From the NCBI GenBank assembly GCA_029706075.1, contig JAINUG010000047.1, forward strand, positions 2,984,675 to 3,048,674: a stretch of DNA of 64,000 nt, written 5' to 3'. A program made the translations under genes and the position numbers. This document shows positions 53,166 to 63,892 of the stretch, one piece after another (positions within the stretch are counted from its first letter, which is position 1; every line of letters begins with the position of its first letter). The DNA comes from Aldrovandia affinis. Taxonomy: Eukaryota > Chordata > Actinopteri > Notacanthiformes > Halosauridae. The notes under the pieces were generated by a model, which was not told where the DNA came from, searched no databases, and worked only from the letters and a program-made list of their open reading frames with translations.

Positions 53166-53825
53166 ATTTGGTCAATCTTAAACTGTTTTGCAACTGATCT
53201 TATTGATCTCCCTTGCCCTACTTCTTCATTTGCTCTTTTCAGATCATCAAGGGAGTTTGATGCTCTCTCTGTTGTCCGTTTATAAGACCGTGGCATCCTG
53301 AAATCTGCTCTGTAATAATAGGGGGGAAAGCAGAACTTAACTTTAGAGTTGTATGCCATTCATGCAGATAATTTTGACAATAAATACAAATACTGTGTGT
53401 CATATGTATGGGGCTCAACCTACCCCAGGCCTGGTGGCTCATCTTTCCCCACCCCCACCATTTTTAAAAAGTGGCTTCACACAACAGCTAAGACTAACTT
53501 CTATGCTTTTGTTCAGCTGTCATATCATAGCTTATAAGAGCACCAACTGAACTATAATGTATCTGAAAATTCTCCTACTTCAGTTTTCTCAAAATCATCA
53601 ACACTGGACTTCTTTGGAATTCATGTATAAAGGGTAAAATCACATTTTTGGGCATAAATTACTTACCACATTCTCCATTTACCACATGTCCCCTTTACCA
53701 CATATTGAATTAAATGGTTGCTTCTTCCTGAAAATGCTGTCACATGCTTTATTTTGTGTATGGTTGCTTAGAAACAAGGGGAGTCTCATCTTACCTTGTG
53801 GCACATCTTACCCCGGTCTCCCCTA

Positions 53826-54400
53826 TGCCAATGTAGATGTGTTTATACTGATTTTCACGTGAACAAGTTTATCTTTTACAATCTAACAGTATTTAGGTGT
53901 TTTACTTTCTCAGTATTTAGTGTATTGCGAGTGAAATTTATTTAGGTTTTTGCGAACTAACAGCAGTTCGCCTTGTTGAAAGTCAATGGGAAATGCATGT
54001 AAAACTCATCATAACTTTGGCAATTTGTATGTAAAACAGGCAACTTCGGTCTTATCCTTACTAGAATATTTTGTATTTAGCTTTTTGTCCATTATAATTA
54101 AAATGTCTTAATACACTTAAAAACAAAAATCCCCATAAATGGATATATTATATGTAGGTATTGTGCGACATGTGGAGAAGAATATACTTATTAATATTCC
54201 AAAACCATATGGTGAAAACATTTCTTCTTATATTTTATATTTTACATTACTGTACTAATTACTGGCTAATTTCTAATCATGTACTGTATGTCTCTAACCA
54301 GAAACGTGTCCTATATTAAATAACTAAACATAGAGCTCTTAGAACATGTAATCAGTGCTGACAAAATTTTAACACTTACACAAAGAATGCTGTGCCATTA
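53826..54400. other. Intergenic, no gene seen
   Basis: AT-rich; lies between pogo copy B and the BHMT 3' UTR. Confidence 0.45.
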
Positions 54401-54495
54401 TGAGATTTTTATTATTCAATGTATAAACCACCAACACATAATTGGTATATAATCATATTAGAACAATCTTGTACCCTGGTTTAACAGATTGGTAG

Positions 54496-54501
54496 TTTAT
54501 T
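54496..54501 (-). terminator. Candidate poly(A) signal of the BHMT-family gene
   Basis: AATAAA in the gene's sense, ~180 bp after the stop codon and clear of the L2 and pogo insertions. There is no transcript evidence; a second AATAAA at 54413-54408 is equally possible. Confidence 0.3.
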
Positions 54502-54680
54502 CAGTTAATATCTTGCTGAAATGTATGTCAGGGCAACACCTAATTACTGAAATGATCATAGCAAATAACAATGTGTTCAGAACAGAACAAATCCATTTTA
54601 ATTTTTATATTTTTTTAAACAATTTTCCCCAGGAATATGAAAATCAAAAAGGTCTGTAAAATAAAAATAAAAAAACATTT

Positions 54681-54762
54681 TCACTTCTCTGGGGTTGCCA
54701 TGGAGGGACACTTTGGCCGCCCTGATGCAGGCAGTAGCTTCTCCCAGTAGTCACGAGAAGCC
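54681..54762 (-). CDS. bhmt: BHMT-family last coding exon 8 (residues 341-367 and stop)
   Basis: 82 bp; acceptor TTCTCTTTTCACCAAG. Encodes [27 protein letters not shown], then TGA at 54683-54681. Joining WIRLR|ASRDYW restores the family sequence. In BHMT the protein runs on with a D-G-W-G-V-T-K tail that mediates dimer/tetramer contacts; here it ends as in BHMT2 (LLPASGRP, then a short tail). AATAAA on the minus strand at 54501-54496, 180 bp past the stop, is the nearest candidate poly(A) signal; another is at 54413-54408. Confidence 0.9.
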
Positions 54763-57700
54763 CTTGGTGAAAAGAGAAGGTGGACTATTACTTGGCACAT
54801 TCCAGCCAATGAGGAAAATCTTGACCATGAAGACAAAAGTCACAGGCAATTCTTTATTAAAGTACTTTCAATCAACTATTCTAGAAATCATAAATACTTT
54901 ACATTTTACATTTACATTTGAAGCATTTAGCAGACGCTCTTATCCAGAGCGACTTACAATATGTGCATTAACACATGGTAGGAACAATCATAGTTCGCGC
55001 AAGAGATCAGTGCAGTAATACAGCGATAGACATCGTTGTAGGCAGCTGCATACCATATCTGTAACACTGGGAAGGAAAAGGTTAGTCTTTTATTTTTATT
55101 TTTATGAGGAGTCAGCAGGTATATATAAACAAAAAGTATTGAACAAGTAGGCAGTGGTGATAACAATCGGCTAGATGTACAGAATTCAGTGGTAGTGGGT
55201 TTTGAGTCTCTTGCGGAATATCGCAGACAGAGTGACTGAGAAGAGGCGAGACTGCGAGGAGTGGCTGCCGGGTGCACGGAGGGATGGGACAGTCAGTTTG
55301 CCAGAGTAGGCGGCGGAGGGGTCTGGCAGGGGTGTAGGGTGTGATGAGTGTATAAACTTTATAAATGTATTTTTTCAGTGTTCATTCAGTTTAAATAAAA
55401 GTATTCCTGGATCATTCCCAGCATGCGTTCTATCACCCACATCGCCAATCCACAGCACACACACCATTCACTATATATAGTTTAGACTCTTTGCCTAGTC
55501 TGTCTTTGATGGGTCATGACACGGGAGAACATGCAAAGTGAGTTCAAAGACCTTCTTGCTGTACTTTCCACTGCACCACCGGTAATCACACATATACAGT
55601 AAAAGTTTCAGTCTGTGATGGGTCTGTTATCTTTATCAGGGCATCTGTGATGAAAAATCTAAATGGATGAAACCTTTGTTCTTTATTTACGATAGGACAA
55701 TGACATTTTATTGGAGTTCCAGGGTCATTTTTTTTAAAAAGAACTACTATATTAGATCAAATAAATAAAAGTATCTAACAGGGGTGACCAAGTTAAGATG
55801 CTAAGGGACGTAAGAATACGTCCACCCCTGATCTTCATCATTGTCTGGCCTGATTCCAATCTGCTCAGTCAAAAAAGGACCTTCTTTGCAAAGGATCTCA
55901 CCTCAATCTGATCCAGGGCTTTGGGTGATGTTCCAGGGCGCCCCCCCACGGTGCATGCTTCTCTGATGCTGGAGGTAAGAAGCCCCTCTCAGGTGCCAAC
56001 TCCTCTGCCAAAGCACGGATGTGGTAGGGCTCGAACCCGCAGCAGCCACCAATATAGCGGATTCCCGCATTATATGCCTCCCTGGCATATTTCTGCATGT
56101 CCCATCTGGTGATAGCTCTTGATTCCAATGCTATAGAAGAATTGTAGTGTATTATCATGAATGTCTTAAACCAGGGGTGTCCAATCTTATCCAAAAGGAC
56201 TGGTGTGGGTGCAGGTTTTTGTTGTAGCCCAGCACTAAAACACCTGATTCAAGTAATCAAAGTCTTGATTTAATGCCATGATTCATTGATCAGTTCAATA
56301 AGGTGTTGTCAGGCTACAACAAAAACCTGCACCCACCCTGACCCTTCTCCGATAAGATTGCCCATCCCTCTTCTAAACATATTAAAAGTATAATAGGTTT
56401 GGAATATTTTATTGTGGGGATATGTTTATGCTTATCTCAAATCAATGGGTCCTGTCTTGCTTCTTACCAAAGGGGAATTCTGGGAGGCTGATGTACCCTC
56501 CGTGATTGCACTCGGGAGTGTGGAAGCCCAAGGGCTGGACCATCAGGTGAGCTTTCAGTTTTGCAGCCTCCAGACCCTCCTTCATAAGCTTCACCGTCTT
56601 CACGCCACACATGGGGTCCAAGTGGCAGTTGACCCCAACAATGTTGGCACCTGGTCCACACAAAGTCTCATGCTGAAATTCAGTTTTACCTCATTGCATT
56701 TTGTCTTTTTGCCTTTATCTCTGAGTGATTCATTTCAGCAAGAAGTATCTTCTTTGTTTCGTACATATATATATATTTTTTTAAAGATTTTGTTTCTGAT
56801 TTTCTCCAATTTTCTCCCAATTTAGTAGCCAATTAAACCCGCTGTTTTTATGTCAATCCCCCCCAGTAATGTGAGTTTGCTGCCGTAGTCCTGCGACCGG
56901 TAGTGACGAACGCGAAGTAACATCTCCTCCGAGATGGAGGAGTTACTCCGAGATGGAGTTACTCCGAGATCTCCTTCCGAGATGCGAAGTAACACCTCCT
57001 CCTCCTCCTCCACCGAACGTAACCCGGTACTACAGGGCCACTTTTATGCACAGCGAACGTCATGTCGCCTTCCCTCCCAATCGCAATCGCCGCCCCTGCT
57101 GCCACTCCCAGCCAGAGCCGACTCTGGTGAGACGGGGAATCGAACCCCGGTCTCCGTGGCCAGTGTCGAATGTTGTAACCACTGGACCACACGGGAGGCC
57201 GTTTCGTACATATTTTGTGTTCATTTCAGTGACTATAATACTCATAATGTTTTGCAAGACAAAGTGAGGACCAAGTGCTTCATGGTTAGACTTAATCTGA
57301 GCTCCAGGAACCTGAACTATGCTACCTTTTTTCTGTTTAACAGCAACATTGAGGTTTTGAGTTTTCAGTCTGGCCATAACACAATGGGAAAGAAAACCAC
57401 ACTAAGGAGGGAAAATATTCCTAAAACTCTACAATCACCCTTTTTTGGAACCAACTTTAACCCAGATGTTTTCTATTTATCTCATAATTATAAATATTGT
57501 ACTTATAGGATTGTCTAATTGCTGCAAAAGCATTCATAAATTCAGGAGAGTGCAGACAAGCATGCAAAGCTCCTCCAAAGCATATTCTACCAGCTGCTGC
57601 TTCTTTTCACACCTCAGTCCACTAGCTGAGCTGTGCAGTCACTGCATGGGGGAGTACACTACACATACAACTGGCACAGGCAGACCACAGGCACCCAATC

Positions 57701-60700
57701 GACCAGAGGAGTCACTTGTGCATGATGACTGAGATGAAGATAATCCTGCCAACCACATCACTCCCTCCCTGGGTGGCACTATGGCCAATTATGCACCATC
57801 CTGCAGGACTGTTGGCCACAATCAATACTGGCACAACCAAAATATCATTCCAGACTGTGGGGCAAATGCACAGACACAGGAACCCAGTGCTTACGCAGGA
57901 TTAGCCACCCAACAGCTATGATCACTTTTCATGTTACATTAAGAACACAAAAATGTGACACTGGACCGTTTTTTTGCAAAGTACATTCCTAAGCACTGAC
58001 CTATGTCCTACAGGCAAAGTAAATGTGGTAAATCAGGAGCACGTACCGGCCTTGACCAGCCTGACAGCACAGTCTCCAGGACTGACACCATGCCTGTCTC
58101 CCTCCGGTGACATGCACAGTGTGGCCGCAACTGGCTTCCCACTGGTCTGCAGAACCTGGATGGCCCACTCTGCCTCCTCCACATGTTCAAAGAACTGGAC
58201 AACAAAGACATCAGTGTTCACAAGGTGGAGACAGATGAGGAACAGAGGTCATCTGTCAGATAGCATTTGCAGAGAGGGAGAATATGATTTTCAGTGATGG
58301 CATAAGTTGACACATTTTACATTGATACTGTACTGGAAAGTCTGTAGACCAGCAAATTGTTCATTTCATGCAAATTCCACAATCCACACAGATATCACTA
58401 TTATATTTAAACCAACTTAATTACTTACTTACTTACTTTGGTCTAACAAATGTTGTGTTAATAATTTTTTTGATGAAGAAAACAAATACACATACTTCCA
58501 CAATCAAAAAGTCCACGTCCTTCTCAAGAAAAACATCCAACTGTTTCTTGAAGATGGCTTTCACTTCACTTTCATTCGTTGTGTTGAAATAGCAGGGGGT
58601 CTGAGAGATGCAGCCTGCCACCAAGGCATCTCCCTCATTGGCTACTTCCCTGGCCAGGTCACAGGCGGCCTCGTTGATTTGCCGGCCCTGGGATCAATTA
58701 AAATGTGATCTTTTGCAATCAAAGGAATACAACTATTAAGCACAGACATAAACCAGAACAAAGCTTACTTGTGTTGAATGACATTGTGATGTTTGAACAA
58801 GAAAAATAAGGCAAGAATTAGGACACATTAGGTCCCACAGGCACCTCCCACCTCTGAAACATAACCCTGCTCAATGCTCAGCTCTCTGGTTGTGTAATGA
58901 TGAGTACAGTGACTCTACAGGGAGCAGTATTGTATCCAGCCATATATAAATGCATTAATCATAATGAATTATCTTTAAAAAGCAGCTGCTGCACTGGGTG
59001 ATCCATACTGTCAGGCTTTTTTTAAAAGAACTAACAGTATTTAAATGCTAAGAACACCTTGAGTGGTCTCTCGCTGGTTTATGGATCAAAAGATCTTGTG
59101 CTTTGTCCTTTGCCTTGTTTTCTTTTTTTTCTTTTGTCTTTATTTTTTACTTTTCTTCAATAAATTATATCACTGCACTGAATCTCCTGGACATTACTTT
59201 TCCTTATGGATTTTAATCCAGGGATGCGACACACTTTATCTGAACCTGACTGGCATCTGGCAGTTTAACACTGAATGTGTTTAGTGTAGAATAGTAGAGT
59301 GCAGAATAGTAGAGAATCGTGGATCCATTTTAGAGTCCATCTCTAGATTACTCACAGTGATGTTAACAATGCTGTCGCTGATTTTCAGTTTCTCATCACT
59401 ACAGTAGAATGTAAAAGTCTGCAGGACACTGGCCCCTGCTCTCAGGAATTCCCTATGCAGCTGCCGAACTGGAAAAAAAGGAAAAATTAAATCTAAATTC
59501 TTTAGCAACACATGGACTCTTAACCCTTAGAAACTGAAATAGGAGAAGAAAATCCAGGGCACGAAACTAAAATGCCTCGGGTATTTTCAATGCAATTACA
59601 TAAGTGCAATACATAGGTACATAATTACACAATCATTCCATTTCAATTACATTAAGTACTGTAGACATTGTTACTCAAGAACTGATCTCAGTAAACCAGC
59701 CCTCCCCAACCCAGCTCTAACCCTAAATCAAAGTCTTTTCAAATTATACTGTAATACAAGTATCTTTAATTAAAGATATTTAATTACAAAAGCATGCACT
59801 TACTAACATTATACATAGCAGTAAGACTGTGTTTTCTTGGAGTAAATATAGTGTGCTTGCTACTACTGACTATAATACAAAACAATACCAAAATGTAAGT
59901 TCAGAACCAAGTTAATTGATTATGAGTTTTGGCTGAATGTATATAGCAAATATTAAATTCATGTAACAGTGACACACTACAGTGGTATGCACATGGAATT
60001 GGATAGACACTGATATTTTCCTTGCCAAGTAGTTGCATTAAATTATATAGCAGTGAATATAACAAATATTCACATTTGGGATTTCTTGCTAATAAACACA
60101 AAATACCCTATAATGGCAAATAAAAATAAATATTTTTATTAATTTCTTAGCTCTTAATTAATTAGAACTAAAAAACAGACAATAATTGATTCCATAAGTA
60201 TTTACCCCCCTTGACTCATTACATGGTAGAAGGAAGTACCGTGCAATTTAGCTGCAATCACAGCTGTGAGACTATTTGAGTAAGTGTGTACCAGTCTTGC
60301 ATATCTGGACATTTTCACCGATTCTTCTTTATAAAATTGCTAAAGCTCCATCAGATTGAATGGGGAGCATTATTGAACAGTAATTTTCAAATCTTTCCAC
60401 AAATTCTCAAAGTCCTAACCTAACTCTGAATAATGTTGAGTGCTCTTTTGCTTGTTATTGTTTTGGAGACATAGCATTCTTTGAAACCAATAGTTAGGTA
60501 TGTTACACAATTTTGAGATGTTACTTATCCCACCAGATAGAGCATGAAAATACCTTTAATTTGATACCTCATTCACTCTCATATCTTAAGTTTTAAGGAA
60601 GTTATGGTAATTTTTACTCGGAAATTTGCATATTGACTCCTATTGTTTTTCAATGATCTTGAAACAAAAGCTGTGATTCAATAACATAAATGCCCATAAC

Positions 60701-63535
60701 TTTCTTAAAAATTAAGATAATTGCATGAAATTACTTCATCCGTACAATCCCCCACGTTCACTTCGCTCACAAGATGCAGGCAACTTGGTAGTCCCTAGAA
60801 TATCAAAAAATACAGCAGGTGGCAGAGCTTTCTCCTATAGAGCTCCTTTACTGTGGAACAGTCTACCCGTCTCTGTGAAGGAGTCAGACACGGTCTCAAT
60901 TTTCAAGTCTAGGTTAAAAACACATCTCTTTAGTCTCTCTTATAGTCACTAGGTGCAGATGTGGAGGGGGCGTAGCAATAGAGCCTTCTGGTGCAATGAC
61001 CTGTCCTTACTGTCACCAATCATAAGTGATGATCCGCCCCTATCAGGACTGCTGATGATGTGGTGGGATGGACTCTGAGTGCCCTCATGGCTGCGTGCTC
61101 CCTGTGCCACTCACCTAATTAGTTATGCTGCCCTAGATTACTTCTGCTGGTGCAAAAGTGTTATCACTACTCTTTCCCCTGATCTGGTGTGATATTTATC
61201 ATAGTCATAATTGCACCTTTCCTCTTTTCTCCCGGCCGTGGCACCTGCCCGGAGCTCACCTGCCCCAGAGTCAACCCCCCACCCCTGTCATGTGTTAGCC
61301 GGATGCCGCTGGCCCAGACCCTAGCTGCTGGTTCCATCCCCCGCCCTGCCCTGGTATCTGGAGGGATGAGGTCCACCCCACTCCTACACTTAGAATGCCC
61401 TTCCGGTGCTCTGTTAAGCCTCATGAGCCTCAAGGACTATTTGTGTTGTTTTTCTCTGTATCCCACCATTTTCCAGGAGTTCATCTCAACCGCCTTTTAA
61501 GGGGTCAGGGAATAATTTTCCAGTCTCCCACATTGGCTCCAATGGTTTTCTGTTTTTTTGATTCCCTCTGGAAAATGCCAATTGTGAAGCGCTGTGTGAC
61601 AACCTATTTGTAAATGGCGCTATACAAAAATAAAGATTGATTGATTGATTGATGAAATTTCCAGTAATTACAGATTGAAGCATTCTAAAAAATATATGAT
61701 TTATCTTAATTTAAATGATCTGAAATTGCATTACATAATCAATTAATCACATAATTACATGTTGCGCACACGCCGCGACACGGCAAAAACCACGGCAAGC
61801 AGCGAGCATTTGGGAAAAGATATCTCACATTCCGGGGCAAAAATATCGCATTTCGCATCCACAGATTTAAATGAAGTTTCACCAGAAACAAGATAAAATT
61901 TTAAATTAACGTCCTGGATCCCTTTTATTTAGTCCTGACCTGAACCCGAGTCGGACTCTGAAGTGTAGCGTATGACCAAAACAAGCAATGCTTAATCAAA
62001 TTTCGGAAACAAGATGGAGGATCGAATTTTCAACTACGTTATATCGCAGACATATGGTGAAAAAACCCTGACAGCCTTTGAAAGGCCTGCATTTTTGGGG
62101 TACGGTCATAGTCTATCGCAGGGTTTCTCAAACTTTTTTACTCCATGACCCCATTTCATGGGTGGGAAAAAATCGCGACCCCATACATAAATGATAGTGC
62201 AATTATAACGCTGAAAAACTTTAGTCCAGTCCGTCATGCTCATATCGAATGTATGTTAATAGCTGCGCATCAGAAGAAACATCAGTCGTTTCGTCAAGTT
62301 GAATGGCAAATAATGGGCTTTTTTATTAAAAAACGTAACTTTAGCAATTACCTGGCACATAACATCCTCAGCCATGCTATCAATTCGCCTCGAAATTGTG
62401 TCGTTTGAGAGCAGTATTGTACTCATCTGATCTGCGGCGCTTTGTCCCAATACAACAGAAACCACTTCCTTGGCACCAGCGGCGTAGCGTGGGTTGCCAG
62501 CACCCGGGGCGAGGCACGTAACGTTGCCCAACCACGGACCGGTTTCATGCAAGACCATTTTCTGTGGACGGAGGGGGGGGGGAGGTGGTACACGCGAAAA
62601 AAAGCTGAGACCAGTTCATTTATTTCGCGGACCAGGGGGTGCAAGAGGAAAACTTATTTTCACCCCTCGGAATTTTACACCCGGTGCATGAAACCGGTCC
62701 GTGGTGCAAAAAAGGTTGGGGACCGCTGCCCTAACTGTGTTTTTTTCGTCTTCTGAAATTCTGCGCCCCTCGCAATTTTGCGCCCGGTGCAACCGCACCG
62801 GTTCCACAGCGCACGCTACGCCTCTGCTTGGCACAGGAAGGAAAAACTGTTCTCCTATGGTTAATTTTTTTTTACATTTATTTTTTGGCCCATAGTTTGA
62901 GAACCCCTGGTCTATCGTAATCGCTCGCACAGGGACACAGGCATATCTAGACCGCCGCTGCGCACTGGAATTGTAACATACCTACAAGTTATTTTCCAAA
63001 TAATTTACAAACGTACTTACCTGCCTCGGGGTGTTCAACTGCGGCTTCTGGGGTCCATTGACCAGCCTTGACGTAGCCTCTCCTCTCAAGAGCAATGACA
63101 TATCCCCCATCTCCAATGACTACTTCGCCTGCATCCAAGCGATCCAGTATTCCCTAGAAAAATGTTCAGTCTCACGCAGGTATCTTCAAAATCACGTGTG
63201 ACATCTTATATTTTACGTTAATTAAGAAATTCAGTTTTCCTTACTGCCCCGTATGTTTTCCTGTGAGTTAAATTAAATATTACCATTTAGTGCCCAGTTG
63301 CCAAGTAATCAAAGATAAAGGATGTGTTGCTATCGCGTAAAGAAATAAACAATAATATCAGCTACTATTCCAATAATTCCACACTTAAATAATACAGGAG
63401 GGCTACAATCACTTCCATGTACGCAATTGGATGTTTCCTGAATTTAATTGGTAAATGCAGACACATGCATCGTTAAATATTGGTATTTTAAACAAAAATA
63501 AATACTTCAACCTTTTTCCTCCCAAGTAACGCCAT
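54681..63535 (-). CDS. bhmt: BHMT-family homocysteine S-methyltransferase, complete gene, 367 aa, BHMT2-like C-terminus
   Basis: Eight exons: 63535-63512, 63153-63021, 59468-59356, 58687-58496, 58194-58047, 56650-56468, 56130-55902, 54762-54681, all GT-AG and in phase. The family moves a methyl group from betaine (BHMT) or S-methylmethionine (BHMT2) to homocysteine in the cytosol, using zinc held by three cysteines. Those are present: Cys212 in VGVNC, and Cys294-Cys295 in [10 protein letters not shown]. Human Asp26, Trp44, Tyr77 and Glu159 correspond to Asp23, Trp41, Tyr74 and Glu154; human Tyr160 is Phe155. The protein stops after [18 protein letters not shown], lacking the ~40-residue tail of 406-aa BHMT, like 363-aa human BHMT2. 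Whether it is a BHMT2 orthologue or a separately shortened BHMT cannot be told here. Confidence 0.93.
54899..55350 (-). mobile_element. L2-type LINE 3' end, copy B
   Basis: Tail and 3' part as in copy A (GTCGCTCTGGATAAGAGCG on minus). The coding part is corrupted. It lies in BHMT intron 7. Confidence 0.88.
55420..55570 (-). repeat. Degraded fish interspersed repeat
   Basis: Minus-strand remnants (TTTGCATGTTCTCCCGTGTC; CGCATGCTGGGAATGATCC) match the element at 51,752-52,048. In BHMT intron 7. Confidence 0.6.
55902..56130 (-). CDS. bhmt: BHMT-family coding exon 7 (residues 265-340)
   Basis: 229 bp; acceptor TTCTTCTATAG, donor TGAG|GTGAGATC. Encodes [40 protein letters not shown] (zinc ligands Cys294 and Cys295), [18 protein letters not shown] and HHPKPWIRL. 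The first 60 bp of this exon with part of intron 6 recur as a diverged copy near 42,737-42,963. Confidence 0.95.
56172..56370. mobile_element. Palindromic MITE in BHMT intron 6
   Basis: Termini CAGGGGTGTCCAATCTTATC and the inverse of AGGGATGGGCAATCTTATC, with GGTGTGGGTGCAGG and CCTGCACCCACCC inside. Flanks TCTTAAAC and TTCTAAAC agree at six of eight positions (hAT-like). Its left half was carried into the copy at 42,737. Confidence 0.8.
56468..56650 (-). CDS. bhmt: BHMT-family coding exon 6 (residues 204-264)
   Basis: 183 bp; acceptor TGGACCAG, donor TTTG|GTAAGAAG. Encodes [12 protein letters not shown] with zinc ligand Cys212, [20 protein letters not shown] and [11 protein letters not shown]. 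The VQPLGFH wording matches human BHMT2 more closely than BHMT (SQPLAYH). Confidence 0.95.
56790..57198 (-). mobile_element. tRNA-derived SINE with tRNA-Glu-like head
   Basis: The minus-strand head has GTGGTCCAGTGGTTACAAC and a perfect T stem around the B box (CGGGGTTCGATTCCCCG). The tail contains AATTGGGAGAAAATTGGAG, the same tail type as 23,240-23,430. The middle carries CTC and GGAGTTACTCC repeats. The acceptor stem does not pair, so it is not a functional tRNA gene. Confidence 0.75.
57199..58046. other. BHMT intron 5 distal part, no gene seen
   Basis: Only short frames; no repeat recognised. Confidence 0.45.
58047..58194 (-). CDS. bhmt: BHMT-family coding exon 5 (residues 155-203)
   Basis: 148 bp; acceptor GTTGTCCAG, donor GCCG|GTACGTG. 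Encodes [31 protein letters not shown], and [11 protein letters not shown]. The first residue is Phe where mammalian BHMT and BHMT2 have Tyr160. Confidence 0.95.
58496..58687 (-). CDS. bhmt: BHMT-family coding exon 4 (residues 91-154)
   Basis: 192 bp, phase 0 at both ends; acceptor GATCCCAG, donor GAA|GTATGTG. Encodes [34 protein letters not shown] and [11 protein letters not shown]. Glu154 matches the homocysteine-binding Glu159. BHMT usually has AGG(V/I)SQTPSY; here it reads [10 protein letters not shown], with two extra cysteines. Confidence 0.95.
59356..59468 (-). CDS. bhmt: BHMT-family coding exon 3 (residues 53-90)
   Basis: 113 bp; acceptor CTTTTTTTCCAG, donor ACT|GTGAGTAA. Encodes [30 protein letters not shown] and SDSIVNIT. 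Tyr74 matches human Tyr77. The loop before the junction is two residues shorter than in human BHMT. Confidence 0.95.
59470..60720. other. BHMT intron 2 segment, no gene seen
   Basis: AT-rich. The stretch 60,180-60,480 (TATTTACCCCCCTTGA, CCATCAGATTGAATGGGGA) resembles degraded Tc1 flanks but is too eroded to call. Confidence 0.4.
60725..61655 (+). mobile_element. Non-LTR retrotransposon 3' end (L2/Rex1-like)
   Basis: The plus frame ends [34 protein letters not shown] and stop, the C-terminus typical of L2-like polyproteins. A ~650-bp 3' UTR follows, ending GCGCTATACAAAAATAAAG then (ATTG)n. The tail differs from copies A-C, so it is another family. Confidence 0.82.
62119..62909 (-). mobile_element. 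hAT element with transposase remnant
   Basis: Ends CAGGGTTTCTCAAAC and GTTTGAGAACCCCTG, flanked by a perfect 8-bp duplication GTCTATCG (62,111-62,118; 62,910-62,917). The minus frame ...[20 protein letters not shown] is a hAT transposase motif. Deleted, and carrying a nested MITE. In BHMT intron 2, ~110 bp from exon 2. Confidence 0.92.
62477..62826. mobile_element. hAT-like MITE nested in the hAT element
   Basis: Ends CAGCGGCGTAGCGT and ACGCTACGCCTCTG, with a perfect 8-bp duplication CTTGGCAC (62,469-62,476; 62,827-62,834). Internally it repeats GGACCGGTTTCATGCA-like segments in direct and inverted order. Relative of 25,364-25,519. Confidence 0.9.
63021..63153 (-). CDS. bhmt: BHMT-family coding exon 2 (residues 9-52)
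   Basis: 133 bp; acceptor TTTTTCTAG, donor GCAG|GTAAGTACG. Encodes [20 protein letters not shown] and [19 protein letters not shown]. It holds the barrel-start motif GDGG with Asp23 and the substrate-contact Trp41. Confidence 0.95.
63512..63535 (-). CDS. bhmt: BHMT-family coding exon 1 (residues 1-8)
   Basis: A 24-bp coding exon, MALLGRKK, with donor AAG|GTTGAAG (T at +3, weaker than consensus). BHMT genes have a tiny first coding exon ending in a Lys-rich run before GIL(E/D)RL, which fits. An upstream in-frame ATG (63673) would add ~46 residues not expected in the family. Confidence 0.8.
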
Positions 63536-63892
63536 ATTACGCACAGAAACCCAGTTCGCAGACCCTTCAGATGCACCTTGAATGAGAGCTCGGTGAAGCT
63601 GGAAGTGACGAAGTGAAGTGTTACTGACTGCAGTCCCCCTGCAAAAGGTTTCGTTTAACTTGCAAACAAGCACGCGCGCGCGTACATAGGACCCTATCCC
63701 ACCGTTGCAACGGCCTTATTAACGAACTCAAAGTGCAAAATCAGAGCACCAGACGATTAACACACAAGTGAGTGTCAAGCCATGTCAAATAATAGGCCTA
63801 TGTAATTTAACGTATGAAACTAACAATGTGATCCTTACTCAATATATTAATGCAGTCATCCATACTACGGTTTCATGTAAAAACAAAAACAT

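Noticed and set aside
57124-57196. Functional tRNA-Glu gene
   Set aside because: B box and T stem are good, but the acceptor stem does not pair and it runs into a SINE tail.
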